NCBI RefSeq assembly: GCF_037893015.1
Contig: NC_133666.1
Span: forward strand, 156,472,498-156,536,497
DNA length: 64,000 bases
Source of the DNA: Macrotis lagotis
Lineage: Eukaryota > Chordata > Mammalia > Peramelemorphia > Peramelidae
Direction: 5' to 3'
Both the position numbers and the translations under genes were made by a program. Below are positions 11,566-25,480 of this stretch, piece by piece. Each line of letters starts with the position of its first letter. Position 1 is the stretch's first letter. The notes under the pieces were generated by a model. It was not told where the DNA came from and searched no databases. It worked only from the letters and a program-made list of their open reading frames with translations.

Positions 11566-12410
11566 TCCTCACTCCCCAAACAAACTCTTCCTTTTCTGAA
11601 TTTCTCTATAACTGTCAAAGATTCCATCATTATCCCAATCCCCTAAGCCTACAATCTAGGTCTAACATGCTGCTTCATTTCACCAACCATATCCAACCTG
11701 TTGGTAACATCTCATAATCCTCTGACGCTGCTACCACTAGATCCTCATCATCTCATGCCTGGACTATTGCAATAGCCTATTGCTTAGTCTCCCTGACATG
11801 GGTCTCTTCTTACTCTTGTACATCTTCACTAGACTATCAAAATTATCTTCCTAAAGTACAGATCTGACCACGTTATTTAGCTTCTCTCCCTGCCTTGCTT
11901 CCTGACTCCATAAACTCACTATTATCTCTAGGATCAAATGTAAAAAGCTCTGTTTTTCATACAAAGTCCTTTATAACCTAGAACCACCTACTTTCTACTC
12001 TTTTTACAACTCACACTCCTCCTTTCCAACACACTCTGTGATCCAGTGACACTGTCCTCCTTGCTTTTCATCACACAAGATACCATCTCCTGACTGGGTA
12101 TTTTCTCTGATTGTTCTACATTTTTGGAATTCTCCCTGCTTGTCTTCATCTCCTAGGTTCCCTGGATCCCTTCAAGTCCCAGCTTAAAGACCCACTTTCT
12201 ACAGGAAGAATTTCCCAGTCCCTCTTATTTCTACTGCCCCCTCCTTGTTGGTTATTTACAATTTGTTCTTTTGTTTGTACATAGCTATTTGCATGCTGTT
12301 TCCACTATTATACTGCAACCTCCTAAAGAACAAAGAATTGGTCTTTTACCTTCTTTTGCATGCCTGGTGCTTAGTACAGTGATTTAGTATATATTTATTG
12401 ACTGAAAAAA
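11566..12410 (+). mobile_element. LINE L2 3' region, forward
   Basis: Long match to the L2 3' end as known from mammals: 'catgcctggactattgcaat', 'tcctaggttccctggatccc', 'ttcaagtcccagcttaaaga', 'ctacaggaagaatttcccag', ending 'ttagtatatatttattgact'. The orientation puts the L2 3' terminus near 12410. Confidence 0.88.
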
Positions 12411-14440
12411 TCTGAGATGTAAAGGTAGAAATTACAAGATTTGACAATAGTATATAATCACTGTATATGTGAAATGAAGGATAATGAGGGGTTGGAGATT
12501 GATGTGGCAGAGAACAAAATCCAGTACTGAAATAACTTAGGAAAAAAATTTAACATGTAGTCTGACAGAGAGGAAAGCTGAGAAAAGGGTGTACTGCCCC
12601 CCCCCCGAATATCTATGTAATACATCATCTAGGGCTCAAACAAAGGATCAAGGAAACAATAGCTGATTGGTCAACAGGAAGGCAGTTTCTAGATAAGACA
12701 TGAGGTTTGCTTGAGATATATAACAAGAGAAAATTCCTCACATCAGTCTTCAGATATGAAAAGTCTCTGGTCAGCATTACCTAGGTCCTGACTTAAGCAT
12801 TAAACAAATCTGGTCTCTAAGCAACAAGTCTGGTTTCTCAGCCATGAAGGACTAGGTTCAAACAATGCATAATTTCCCCCCAGGATGTTGCTGCTGCTGC
12901 TGCTGTTGTCCTGGGATCCTTAAAAGGATGATCATGACCACAATATTAATAAGGAAATTTATAATCCAACTGGTGATGCAGATTGCCACCCATCCATGCT
13001 TGCTCATCTTGTGCACTCACTCAGACTCCTACAAATTTTTTTAAAGGGGAGTAATGGAGGACTTTTTTGGCTCCTACCATGGTTCAAAAATCCTCTCCCT
13101 AAAGTATAATATAGGTACTCTTGTCTATATAGTTTTATGATCTATTTACCTTTTCCAGCTTATCATACCCTCAACCCAAAATGAGCTATCCTAAATACAG
13201 GCAAAAGACTATACATGCAAGTCAGAGATACTAAAATTCCTGGACTTTTTTCCCTTTCCTATTACCCTTTGTTCCTCAAAATAATATTTTCAGAAGGCAA
13301 CTTCTTTTACAGATTTTACAGATACAGAGATCAAACAAGTTATTGGAGGAAGCAGGTGCTTATTCTTTAAGACATGATTTTGGGAGAATAACCTCTTTAG
13401 TAAGGTAATGAAAGAAGCAGTGGTTGTTGACACTGGGATGACTAGTATTGCTTGTTTATTCAGGCAAGAATCCATGAACAAACTGTCAAGAATAAACAAA
13501 TTTGATGATTATTATTCAATTCTGTTAATTTTTATTGTTACATGTGGCATAGCCTTAAGGAAGCTAGAAAGCATTGCTGAAGATTATTAAGTGTTAGTCA
13601 AGATACTAAAAACATTAGGTGTGAAATTGGTAATTTTGACACTGTGCAAAGGAAATGTATTCAGAAGAAAAAGACTTTTTTTAGTTAATAAGATGGTGTT
13701 TGAGAATTAGATTTAACTTTCTTGACAATAGCTTAAAATATAAGAATGAAGGATTCCCAACCTAAGATGGAAGACACCTTGTAAGTCTGGTAAGAATATA
13801 TTTGACTGGAGTGCCCAAAAATCTAATTAAAAGGGCTTTAGATTGAAAAGGATATGTAAGACAGAAAACTTCTTATATAGATCCATTAAACTTGATACTG
13901 TCAAGTATAACTTCAGTATAGAAAAAAGAATATCTTTAGAAATGTCCAGAAATTCAAAGGAGACAAATTCTATAACCTCAGATAGGATTTTGCATAAATG
14001 AACAAAATCAGTAACAAAAAAAGTGACCTTGTTACAATGGAAGAAAAAGTGGAATGGAAGTTATTACTGAAATGTGGCTCTGAATGGTATTCTTTATTCT
14101 AAAAGGGAAAGGAGCAAAAGGATGGAGCGAGTAACATAATATATGTTAAAGCAACAGGAACTTTTTGCTATGATGCTAGGAAGACAGAGGAAGATTCACA
14201 GACTCTGCCATTTTTCTCTAAGTGTTACTAAGAATATTTTTGAGACTTGCTGAAGTAACTTACCTAGCCAAATCATTAGCCATCAGACATGATAGGAGAT
14301 TAATTAAAAATAGTGAATGTTTTAACTTCATTCTCAGAAAGACCCCAGAGAAGAAATTCATCTATATTCTTCATTGACATGGGAAAGAAGTAAAAAAAAA
14401 CTAGACTTGCTCTATCCCCAAAAGATCAAATAAAAAAGGA
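12411..14440. other. Unmarked sequence with a short CTG run
   Basis: No exon or LINE recognised. A short (CTG)n run lies at about 12890-12906 and a C run at about 12597-12606. Two overlapping reading frames around 13290-13590 lie on opposite strands and have no recognisable homology. Confidence 0.4.
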
Positions 14441-14449
14441 AAAGAAACA

Positions 14450-15060
14450 AAAATGTTTAAGCAGCAAAGAATTTGTGGTGACAAAGAATTGGAAATGGAG
14501 GATATTCCCATCCATTGGGGAATTATTGAACAAGTAGTATATGAGTATGATGGAATACTACTGTGATATAAGAAATAAGATGTTTTCAGAAAAAAAATCT
14601 GAGAAGGCTCACATGAGTGATGCAAACTGAAAGGAGCAGAACCAGGAAAATATTGTACATAGTAACAACAATGTTGTACAATAATCAACTGAATGACTTA
14701 GCTATTCTCAACACTCCAATGATCCAAAAGAATTATAATGAAAAAAATGTCATCCACTTCCAGAGGAAAAACTGGTGGAAGTCTGAATGCGATTGAAGCA
14801 TACATTTTTCTGACATTCTTTATTATTCTAGTTTCTAATTTTTTTGCATTGTTTTCTTTTGCAAAATGGGTAATGTGGAAATGTTTTGCAAAACTCCACA
14901 TGTATAATCTATATCACACTACTTGCCTTCTCAAGGAGAAGGGAGGAGGGAAGAAAGAGGAGGGAGAGAATTAGTAACAGAATTTAAAAGATAGAATGTT
15001 AAAAATGTGTTTTGTTTATAATTGAGAAAAAATAAAAATAAAAAGCATATGTAATAAAAA
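14450..15060 (+). mobile_element. LINE-1 3' end, forward
   Basis: Sense-strand L1 C-terminal and 3' UTR sequence: 'tcccatccattggggaatta' and 'gatggaatactactgtgata' correspond to the ORF2 C-terminal WxxYxMEYY region. It then runs 'gaaaggagcagaaccaggaa' and ends in an A-rich tail 'gagaaaaaataaaaataaaa' at about 15025-15060. Stops break ORF2. Confidence 0.82.
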
Positions 15061-18000
15061 ATTGACTTTCCTTGATCAAGCAAGAAATGAGGAATGATAC
15101 CTTTTGGTGAGTGGTGACTAGGAAGGGTATTGACATATTTCTGTGCTGTGGAATCTGTCAAAGGAGCTGAAAATATGTGGATTAGTCATCAATACAGAGC
15201 TTACAAAAGGGGGATAATACTCACCCCATTTTAGGAAGAAGCCACAGTAGCAGGGTGCTAGTTTCAGCAGATGGTAGATATAGAAAAGAATAAAAACAGG
15301 GAATAGCAGCTTTGGAGGCAGAGAAGAATAGTTCTGCCAGACCTTCCCCTCCTCATACATGGCTACTAATTATATTAAAGAAATATTAGATCTATCTTCA
15401 AAAGTCAATGATTAGAAGTAAATCTTTCAGTCACTATGGTATATAGTGCTTATTGCCTGAAATTCAATCATTAACTACTTATTTGAGAAACTGTGTTTTG
15501 TATTTAATTGTAGAAGCTACTAATTACTGAAAAGTCCATTTAGTACCTGGACTTTCTCTCATATTTAGCTCTCCCAAACAATTGCTCAGATTTAAGGCAC
15601 ATTTTGGGCACAGAGCAGCATATATTCAAAGCCATAGTACACAAGGTCCTACTGAAGTTCATTCATCCAAAGAAAAAATTCTAGCAAAACTTCAATAGTA
15701 GTAAAAGAAACAACAAAAATGACTTCTGCCATATATGGGGGTATACCACAGATTACTATATTACCAGAAAGATGATTCAATTTTAATATATGAATCCTTA
15801 TTTCATATTTACTCTAACCAATTTTCAGAATTTGCTGTCCTAAAGGCAGAGAGTTATTCACCTAGAAACTACTTGTGGGGCCAGAGCCCCTAAATTCCAT
15901 CCCTCTTCTTCTTCCCTTTGTTCCTCAAAATAGCACCTAGAAATGGATGTAGAATTCTTGACCTGGAAAGGATGACTTCTCTTAGGTAGATACTGAGGGG
16001 TTAGAGAATTAACAAGAAAACTGTATTAAGGAAAATCTCTTTCTTTATTCTTGAGAGCCCCTGTCTCTGATGCCACTGTGAGGCATTGGGGAGAGGATAA
16101 AGTATGTATATATTCCTAGGTGAGATTAAGGTTATGTTTCCTACAGAGCATTGTTATATATGCTGAATAGAAATATTTAAAATAGTACTATTAGTAAGAT
16201 AATTCAAATATATGATGTTGGATATGTTTCTATGCATTGACATATAATCTGCCTATTTAAATATGTAATGTCATCTCCAATGGGGGAAAAACAGTTCTAG
16301 ATTCAGACAACTGACTAATAAACTAAGGGGAAACAATTAAATTGAGGATTACTTGGATTGAGCTATTTCTTCTTTCTCATTTTTCAAAGAAATACAAAGA
16401 CTTTTCAATGAAAGTTACGTTCAAGATAATTTTGATTAGTATTTGTTTTTTACTTTATAGCACCCCCACCCTGGGGTATTCCCCTACCTAATACTCATCT
16501 TCATAGTTTGGAATCCATAGAGGTTGTTTATTTTTATTCAATGTTTTCAGAGTCACACTATGGAAGCTCCTAACACTGGAGCTTCTGAGATGCCACCAGT
16601 GAGTTTTCCATTAACAATCAACCAATAGATTTAATTCACTTTTAGAAAAAGCATTTATTAAAAATTGTATAGTAAGAACACTTGGATAAAATGTTCATTA
16701 GTCTTTCCTCATCTATTTATCACTGGTACATCTCTCCACTTCCAAAGAAGGGAATTCCATCTTTGTTGTTCATTAAAGTTGGAGTGGACACTTGTTATCA
16801 CAGCTATAATCATAAACCTTTAGATCTATTAAAATTCATGAGGTCTCTGTCTGAACAATTCTGTCTCAAGATACTAGTTCATGTAAGATCAGGAAAAGAG
16901 AGTTGGCCATCACAGAAATGAGGGATGCAATGCAGCTTTGGCAAGGCAGCCCAAAGTAATCATTCCTCACTCACAGCTACAAAGGAGTGACAAAGGGATG
17001 GTTTACTCCTTTTATTTACCCGCTGAGTTCTGGCTCCATAACCTTTGAGTCATTCCTTTGGAGAGTTCAGCAGCCAATTAGAGAAATTCTATTTATCACA
17101 CTGTATAGTCCCTTCAGTTACACATGGCTGGAAGCAGGCCCCCAAAGTTCCATATTGTGGACTAGAACTAGGTAGGGAATTTGTATGCGTGGTTGATATA
17201 AAGGGATAATAATCAAAGCATATTCAACTTGAGAAGAGTGGGAAAGAGACATAGAACATGCTGCTCTGGGGATTCAAACTGTCAATGTGAATGTAAATTG
17301 GTGGAGTTAACACAGAAGGGGTACTATTTGCTTTCAAATAGATGCCATGGGTTTGGTCTTTGGCTGTGACAGATGTTCTTCATTTAAGCAACAGTACACA
17401 AAGCAGTTTTGTATTAGGTTTATTGTGAGATCCCTCAGTTGAATTAAAAAATCACAACTAACCCAGGTTCTCATTGGAAGAGGGTGGGCAAAATCTATGC
17501 TTTTTTTCCAAAGAAATTCCAGTCTAGCAAAGGAGGTGAGTAGAAGGTAGAGGAGAGTGAGCACAAGTCTTGGGACTTGCATGTAGGAGAAAAGAGTGAT
17601 GTGATGGTGGGTATAAGGTCGGGGGGGGGGAGAGAAGGAAGAATGGATGCAATCCACACATTCAATGAATATTCTTTTGAGTTGAAAGTTTGATTCATAT
17701 TCGTACCAGAATAATTTCAACACAACCTATGTAGAACTGGTTATCTGATAAGATATATTCTTAATTTGATATATTGCCAGCACTTGTCAATATTTGTATT
17801 TGCCAATATTTGTCTTTTAGGCATGGAAAAGAAATTATCCTTAAAAATATTCTGACAGCTGTCTTGATTTATTTTACAATGCAGTCAAATTTTTATTTGA
17901 CTATCTTCCACAGTTCTGCTAACTAAGAGAAAATTCATTCTCTTTCTTCTCTATTACATCCCCAAAACCACATATATACTCAGAAGAAATATCACTCAAA

Positions 18001-18354
18001 TCATTTTGAATTATATAGGAAAATGAATACTATGCAAATTATGAATACAGGTGTTAATTTCTGGGAAAATTATTTTTACCACTTCTAAACCATTATAACC
18101 GGATCTTAAGAAATTAAATCTAAAAGCATATGAATTTATTATAGAAATACCAGTTTTTATAATGTTTCCCTTATGATATCACAGTTCTCAGATAACTTTC
18201 AGGGAAGTAGAACTACACTTCTTTATTTTAACATTTTTCTTCCTGAATCTTAGTAGTTACTGCATTGGCAATATCTGACATTCTTAATGACATTATTTCC
18301 TTGCACAAGTGGTTTTTCAGAATCTAGGCTGAGATTTAGCATCATCTTTTCTTT
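15061..18354. other. Repeat-poor unmarked sequence
   Basis: No recognisable exon. A G run (about 17622-17631) and short C or A runs are present. The 129-codon minus frame at 17334-17723 shows no homology or codon bias I can identify. Confidence 0.45.
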
Positions 18355-18538
18355 CAAACACTTAAACTTTCAGGAGCGGCTAGGTGGCATAGTGGATAAA
18401 GCGCCGGCCTTGGAGTCAGGAGTATCTAGGTTCAAATCTGGTCTCAGACACTTAATAATTACCTAGCTGTGTGGCCTTGGGCAAGCCACTTAACCCCATT
18501 TGCCTTGCAAAAAACCCCACCAAACACTTAAACTTTCA
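18355..18538 (+). mobile_element. CORE-SINE, forward, with perfect 18-bp target duplication
   Basis: SINE body 18373-18520: 'ggagcggctaggtggcatag', 'gccggccttggagtcaggag', 'ttaataattacctagctgtg', 'ccttgggcaagccacttaac'. It is bounded by identical caaacacttaaactttca at 18355-18372 and 18521-18538. Little divergence suggests a fairly recent insertion. Confidence 0.96.
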
Positions 18539-19149
18539 TGTGCTCTGTTCAGTCAGCTTTTCCACAACTGGCTTGTAAAACTTTTAGTTTTGAAATTTAC
18601 AAATATGTAACTTAAAGATGAAAAGAGAACACTGCGGGATCATGGAAAGTACAATCTTTATGCCCCCCCCTTACTTTCATAGTTCTCCCAGTACATATCT
18701 CCTTCTCTCAGGGGTTTGCCAGGTGTATCCTTCTAACATCTTTCCTACCCATGTTTCTCTGTGCCGCTAAATGGAGGAGGTGGTCCAGCTCAGAGAATAA
18801 GATACTTTATTTAATCTTCCAAGGCAAGGCATTACATTCTACCCATTATCCTGTTTTATATTATACCACCAAGCTGTAAGGCATTTGAAGAAAATAGTAT
18901 CCAGGGACATATTGAGAGGCGAAGAGGCTAGACATATGGCTTCATTGGCATAAACAGAAAACTTTCTTGAATGATGTATAGGAGGACTTTCTTGGGACGT
19001 TATAGTCTTCAAGGACTGGGTACTGAAGTGACTTATTCAGGAAAAGCTGCCATAGTGTTTAAGTGGTAGATCTGGAACTCAAATCCTTCTGTTTTCAAGT
19101 TGACTGTGTCTTAGAGTGATGGGGAGGAAGATGTAGCTACAGATGAATG
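18539..19149. other. No gene recognised
   Basis: Unique-looking sequence with a short C run near 18663. No exon signals supported. Confidence 0.4.
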
Positions 19150-19365
19150 AGATCTTAATAGCAGCTAACTTTTATATAGTGCTTTAAGGTTTGCAAAGTG
19201 TTTTGCAAATATTATCCCATAGCATTCTCTGTGGATGGGTGCTATTATTGTCTCCATTTTACTGATGAGGAAAGAGAGATTAGGTGACTTGTCCAGGGTC
19301 ATCCAGTTAAAGTTGAATGCAAGTCTCACTGACTCTAAGTCTAACACTCCAGGCATTGTACTACT
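19150..19365 (-). mobile_element. MIR-like SINE, reverse
   Basis: Reads 'gcagctaacttttatatagt', 'gtttgcaaagtgttttgcaa', 'ccattttactgatgaggaaa' and 'gtgacttgtccagggtcatc', the reverse of the MIR core and tail. Confidence 0.75.
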
Positions 19366-19560
19366 AGCTAGCTGTATCTTGGATGCTATTAAAAGAAGAC
19401 TGGTGGTAACTAGGGAAGTGACAGTATTCTGATTTCTACTCTGATTGGACTATATGTGGATACTATTTTAAGTACTGGGCACCATATTTTCAGAAAGACA
19501 GCCAGTAGCCAGAGGAGGATGACCAGGATAGTAAGATTTCTAGAGACCACACCATGAGAG

Positions 19561-19663
<103 letters not shown>

Positions 19664-20224
19664 CATCAGCCAGTGGAAATAACTAGTGCAAAGCAAAAAC
19701 ATTTAATGAAATGGCATACTGCTTTTGTTACTAGGGTTCACTACTCCACAAATACACACATAGAGTACACAGAATTCACAAGAGTGAGGAACATACCCAG
19801 GGAAGTGGTCAAGGCATAAGTGAGGAGGCAACTCCTTTGGATCCAATGCTTTTGGATGCTGCAGGGCTGTTGCTGTCTTTTTACTGTTCCTGCCAATCTT
19901 GCAGGCCCCTCTAGATCCTGCTCTTCTGGATTCTTCTGGATGCTACTTCACTCCTTGGTGACTTTGTAGCTACTCCTGTCTCCAAATTTCGGCTTAACTG
20001 ATGCCCTGGCACTTGACTGAACCTAGGTTGCTGAATAATGTTGACTCCATTGTTTTTTAAACTCTTCCTTCTCTCCCATTTATTCACATCAACAAGTGGG
20101 CAAAGTCATGAGTAAATCTATTGTCATTGTCAACAACCTTAGTTCCCTTTCTAACCTTGTCATATGCAAGAAGGATCCTAAAAGGTTTGAGAAAGAGAAG
20201 TCTGAAAGGGGCTTTGACAGCAAC

Positions 20225-20495
20225 AACAAACATATTTATAGTATCTACTGGTACTATGCTCAGTGCTTTGCTTTGCAATTTCATTTAATCCTGAAAGATA
20301 GATGCTATTTAGATTTCAAAGTTGAGAAAAATTGAGACAAAAAGTGGCTGAGTGAGGGTGACAGAGTTAAGAAAAGGCTAAAGTTGAAACTGAACTCTTC
20401 CTGACTCCAGGTCCAGTACTCTATCTTCTGTGCCACCTAATTACCATACCTATATACAGTAGGTGCTTAATAAAGGCTTGTTGGCTTTACTAGAA
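20225..20495 (-). mobile_element. MIR-like SINE, reverse
   Basis: Contains 'actatgctcagtgctttgct', 'tggctgagtgagggtgacag', 'cctgactccaggtccagtac' and 'ctgtgccacctaattacc', then 'taggtgcttaataaaggctt'. Confidence 0.6.
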
Positions 20496-20499
20496 TTAA

Positions 20500-21595
20500 A
20501 ATCTAGGTTTTCTTTGCTTCTAGTTCAGTGTTCTTTTTATTGTATTAACTAGCTCTCCTCCTGCAGTTTTTCTATCTAATGTTGCTGTATACCTCACAAA
20601 CACAGAATTATGTCATTTTGATGCCTTATCTCAGCTTTGCAGGGCATGTAAAGTCCCTCTACTTGAGGTCAGACACTAGAGGACAATTCTTCCCTTTTTT
20701 TCCATAATACTCATTGGACAGAATGCTAATTGGTCAATAGACCAATGTATTGTCATGTATTCTGTATTGTCCAAAATGAAATGGCACAGCCCTTCCATTG
20801 CACACAGAATGCTTTTAGAAACTCTTCAGTAGATGATTGAGATCTTAATAATTAGCTAACATTTATAATAATGCTTTAAGTTTGCATAGAAATTTTTTTA
20901 CAAGATGAAAAGAGGGCTTTAGGAACTTTTTCCTAACATAGTAAAAATGATTCTGTTGCCACTAGAAAATATCAGAAATCCTGCTCTTGACAACTATTAT
21001 CATTGTAAACTTCAGTTCAACACTGTTTAGGGATTAGAAAACTCGTTATGTGTTAGCAACAGATCAAACTGGCCTAAGATGGGGATATATCCTCATATGT
21101 TATTAGCATGTTCCTGTGGCAATTTGGTGGATTGAGAAGGCAGAAACAATTGATTTTCTTTACACTTGTCTAATTGCTTAATACAGTTATTATTTCTACA
21201 TTGCTTCTTTCCCTATCACAGAATTAATATATTGTAGGCTGACATTATAAATTAAATGGAAATTTTAGTTTTTGTGGAAGAATTGTTTGACACATGAAGG
21301 CCAGGAGATGACACAGAAAAAAATTTGCAAACTCAGAAATGCATAAAATATATGTATAATATTACATCATATCAACAGATTTTATCCTTTAATACAATAA
21401 TAATTCACTCTTTCTCTGGTATAAAGGGAGGGCCAAAAACTTTACATGGATTTTCCAGATCTTGGGGGTGCTGAATCCTAAGCTCTGCAATGTGAAAAGG
21501 ATAACTGTACTTATTGAAAACTGGAACATATGAATGTTTGTATTTGACACCATAAAGAAAAATGTTTTAACTTGGAAATTCTTATTCCTTCTTGC
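20500..21595. other. No gene recognised
   Basis: AT-rich unique-looking sequence. A weak partial copy of the MIR-like 'agctaacatttataataatg' phrase lies near 20850. Nothing else supported. Confidence 0.4.
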
Positions 21596-21599
21596 TCAA

Positions 21600-21725
21600 A
21601 TTATCACATTGTATGTTCCCAGTAAAATGCTTCCTCCTTGAAGGTAAAGCCATTTTTTTATCTTTGGTTCCCCAGTCCCTACATAGTATGGTGTGTATCA
21701 TATAACAGATGTTTAATGAATTTAA
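21600..21725 (+). mobile_element. LINE L2 3' end fragment, forward
   Basis: 'ctccttgaaggtaaagccat', 'ttccccagtccctacatagt' and 'ataacagatgtttaatgaat' follow the L2 3' terminal order. Confidence 0.65.
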
Positions 21726-21880
21726 GCAGAGAGAACAAAAATATCCAGTGGAATGCTATGTGATTATAAAGACCAAGTCTGGACCTGGAGAAGAGATGAG
21801 AAAATGCATTTCCTTCTCCTCTTAGTGGAAGTCAGATATTATGGTATGGAACATAGGAAATACTGTCAGACTTAGTTGAT

Positions 21881-21882
21881 AC

Positions 21883-21925
<43 letters not shown>
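21881..21925. repeat. (TA)n microsatellite
   Basis: About 20 TA units with one TG interruption. Confidence 0.95.
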
Positions 21926-21927
<2 letters not shown>

Positions 21928-23120
21928 TTTGGTCAAACTCCTTTTTTTATTCATTAAATTCATTTATTCATTAAATGGAATTACTCCTTGGATTGGGAAG
22001 TGGCAAGGACATACTCAGCAATAAAAAATGAAAATAAAAGAAATCAATAAAAATAAACAATTAAAAAGTATTGCTGGATTGATAACTAATATAAAAACTG
22101 AATCAATCTAAAAGTTTTTAGAAATTAAAATATTACAAGTTTATTGGAAAGGGAGGCACTCAAGAGATAAGAGATGGCTGTTAACATTTTTTTATTTCCT
22201 TTTATAAAAAATAGAAATGACAAATTATACTTGACAAAAAAAAAAAAAAAAACTACTAGTCTTGAAGGACCTGAGCCCAAACAATTTACGTCATTGGGAA
22301 AGGGAAGATCAATTAATATTCTTATATACCCATGCACCTGATAAAAACAAAATGAGATCAGTGGTCAGATGAACATTCTGGAATTTTGTTGTATCCTTTA
22401 CATGGTTTAAAAAAATTACATTTTTTCAGTCATGCCTTTAAACCATACATCTTTAAAAACAAGTTATATATACACATAGTGTAAAAAAGATTTCTTATAT
22501 AGTCTAACTGCTACAAATTTAAGGCATCCTAATAATCCATTCTTTTGCTGGTGAGGATTATTTCTCATAGTCCTGTTTCCACAAAGGATATTTAAGGGAT
22601 TTCCAACTGGGTCCAAAGGTCAGCAGTAACACATGATGAGGTGCGATTACAAGAAGAGTTCCTGTAGCTCTGGCTCATCAACACTTTCTCTGCTTTGAGA
22701 TTTCTCAATTTTCTGATTTATGTCATTATGCCTGAGGAGAAAAGAATGTGCAAAAGCCAAAATTAGGTAAAACTGTGGCTACATTACCAAATAACCCTGA
22801 CCCTAAACAAATTTGCCCCAAATGTAAATTAATCGTCTTCATTTAAACCACACAGTAAATATTCCAGTAACCATACAACTTTTCCATATAAACTTCTCCC
22901 TTTTGAACCATAAAAGCAAGAATCTTGCAACAATATAAATTTCTTTTCCCAACCTTACAGACAGGAATCTCAACTCCCAACATTCAAGTCAGCCCACTTC
23001 AGAGGAATGTCTAGTTGAAACCAGAAGTACTGGGACAGTGTCTATATGGCAATTATTCACTGGTGAAACCTTAAATTCTCAAGGAAATCTGACTCCCTTT
23101 ATGGGAGAACTGGAAATCAA
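21926..23120. other. Unmarked AT-rich sequence
   Basis: An 18-base A run near 22236-22253. No exon, and no LINE I can name. Confidence 0.4.
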
Positions 23121-23900
23121 TTAGTCAAAAGCATTTATTAAGCCAGGCAATGTACTAAACTTGGGCTTAAAAAGACAGTCCCTGCATTCAAAGAAATTAT
23201 ATTTTAGAGTATGTGACAACATGTAAATAATTAAGTATATACAACATACAGAGAAGATAGAACCTCAGAGGTGCTTTAGCATCTGGTGGGGGGGTATTTT
23301 GGATTGGGATAAAATGAGACATTCCATAGGTCATGCCTATCCAACAGTTACTAAAAAGATATTTACTTAGCCATACCATGAGAAGAATATTCAACAAGGG
23401 TAGGCTCTGAGGATACCTGGAGTTGATTCAATTGAATGGAATTCCTTTGCCTGAGATACCCTTTGTGTTCCACCAGTCAAATGTAACTGTGCTCCTAGTT
23501 GCTTTGTCTTCATGACGAGGAAGAAATCCCAGTAGTCTGAGTTTTTAATTCCAAATCAATCAAGTCTTGAGGAATGAATCAATATTTATAAAGGAAAAAT
23601 TAGTCTAACTTCTTCATGAGAGAGGGGTTAGAATATTGCTCCTACCATAGAAGACCATCTGTGGGGAATAAGAAAGGCATCCTGTAGAAGGTGGAATTCA
23701 GACTAAATCTTAAAGGAAGCCAGTGAGGTGAAAAGGTAGAGCATTCTAAGCATGGAGGATATCTGAAAATTAGCAAATAGTACAACATGACTGGATTATA
23801 GAGAAGGTAGAAGGAAGAAAATTGTAAAAAGTATAGAAAAGTAGACAAGAACCACATTGAGAAGAATTTGAAACAAACCTTTGAAAATTTTAAAATGTTA
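23120..23900 (+). mobile_element. Ancient dispersed repeat, interrupted copy
   Basis: Starts 'aaaagcatttattaagccag' and 'gacagtccctgcattcaaag'. After about 300 unrelated bases it resumes with 'ggcatcctgtagaaggtgga', 'cttaaaggaagccagtgagg' and 'agcattctaagcatggagga'. The same ordered phrases occur at 29580 and 59945. I recognise it as a family common in marsupial genomes but cannot name it securely. Confidence 0.55.
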
Positions 23901-23934
23901 TGCAAATGTGAGTCATTAACTAGAAAACCTGTTA

Positions 23935-24145
23935 TATTAGATTAACTGGTACTGGAGGCAGAAGACCTGGATTCAAGTCTAATCTCTGTAATTTATTAAT
24001 AGAACAGTCTTAGGCAAGTCATTTAGCCCTTCTGAGCCTCTGGGTTTTCATTATTGGGAATAAAAATATTTTCCCTCCTTTCCTCAGAAGGGATGTTGTA
24101 AAGATCAGGGAGTCATTGTCTGCAATGTTTCAAGGTGTTTCATGT
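23935..24145 (+). mobile_element. MIR-like SINE, forward
   Basis: 'gaagacctggattcaagtct', 'cttaggcaagtcatttagcc', 'ctgagcctctgggttttcat' and 'gggatgttgtaaagatcagg' follow the MIR order. Confidence 0.65.
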
Positions 24146-25480
24146 AGAACATTCTCACTAAACATAAATCCAGAAAAACAGAAGGAAATTCAGTGAAATC
24201 AAAGGATGACTCATAGGTTCTCTCACAGCAGCAAATAAAGAATTCAGTGAAATTGGTATTCCAAAAGTAGTAAGAAATATTTCATGGGACACTTGAAACT
24301 CTCTGTTAGGTATGAGAACATTGACTTGTTTGAGTAATAATGAAAAGAAATGCCAAATTAGAAGAACAAAAATAAGAGGATAAGATAAGCAATTAACACA
24401 GCTTCAACATTTCTATTTAACAAGTTGTTGGCATTAAAAATGACTAATGGATAAAATAAAGACACAGAGATGAACTATTGTTATTTCTTAAGGATGTTTA
24501 ACTAAATAAATCAATCACCTAGAGAGCCAAGAAAACCAAGAAATTGCTTAGAAATGCTGGCTCTCTTTGCTAAGCAGAGAGCTACAGCAGCCAAGGGAAC
24601 AGTGTTTTAGAATATAAACTCATTTATAAAATCTTAGGGAAGAGTATGGCAAAAAATTACAAGTAGTATTGCTTCAAGGAACAATAAGAAACAACGGAGG
24701 AAAAGCAAACTTATCTTAAGTTCAGTGACAGGTCCAATTGAATCAAATAGTTTGTGAGCATTTACAAATGACCCTGGAGGGACAATGGATTGAACATAAA
24801 AGGGGAAATAATTGTGAAGAGCTCCATAACAAACTTCTGCATGAGTGACAGAGGAACAGTCATAATTTGAGCTAACACTGTAGCCCTTGATCCACTTCAT
24901 GAGGAAGCAGAAATGTCAAGAAAGCAGATACTCTGAATAGCAATATGAGACCAAGTATATAGAGAAGATTCATATACTGAAGGCAAGACAATTTTGAGGA
25001 TAGTAAAGGATAGATTATAAATATTGCTTAAAGAGAAGTAGGCAGGCTTTGAAAAAATCATAAGTTCTATTGTTTCTGGGGAAAAGGAAATTATCAATAA
25101 TTTTCTTATGCCTTAAATATCTTGGGATAATGTACACATATAATGAGGGTATTCTTAAATGAGAATGAAGGCTTTTGCAAAGAATATTAGAATATTATAG
25201 AGCAGACCACATATTTATAGTAACACAAATGACTGAAAGGTCAATATCACTGTGTTTGCTATTAATCAAAAACAAACAGCATTTGACAGAAAAATTTTGT
25301 TCATATCTAGAGGAGACTGATGGCCTACAAATATCCTGCAAAAGCTCTTAAAATGCAGCAGAAGGTACAGTGATTAAGAAAACCAAAGAGAAAAAAATAA
25401 AAGCTGTTTCATCTGGTCTCAGACTTCACAAAAAGTCTGCCAGAATCCTGTAGAAGTTCAGAACAGAGACATGAAGAAGG
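24146..25480. other. Unmarked sequence leading into an L1
   Basis: No exon. Purine-rich plus strand, possibly older L1 body, but without clear anchor motifs. Confidence 0.35.

Noticed and set aside
17334..17723. 129-codon minus-strand frame, with an overlapping 67-codon frame
   Set aside because: No homology, splice or codon-bias support. Two overlapping open frames over the same stretch argue for chance.
18373..18450. tRNA-like head (box A/box B-like sequence) of SINEs as a tRNA gene
   Set aside because: The sequence is the degenerate head of a SINE with an A-rich tail and target duplication; no cloverleaf with an anticodon stem is evident.
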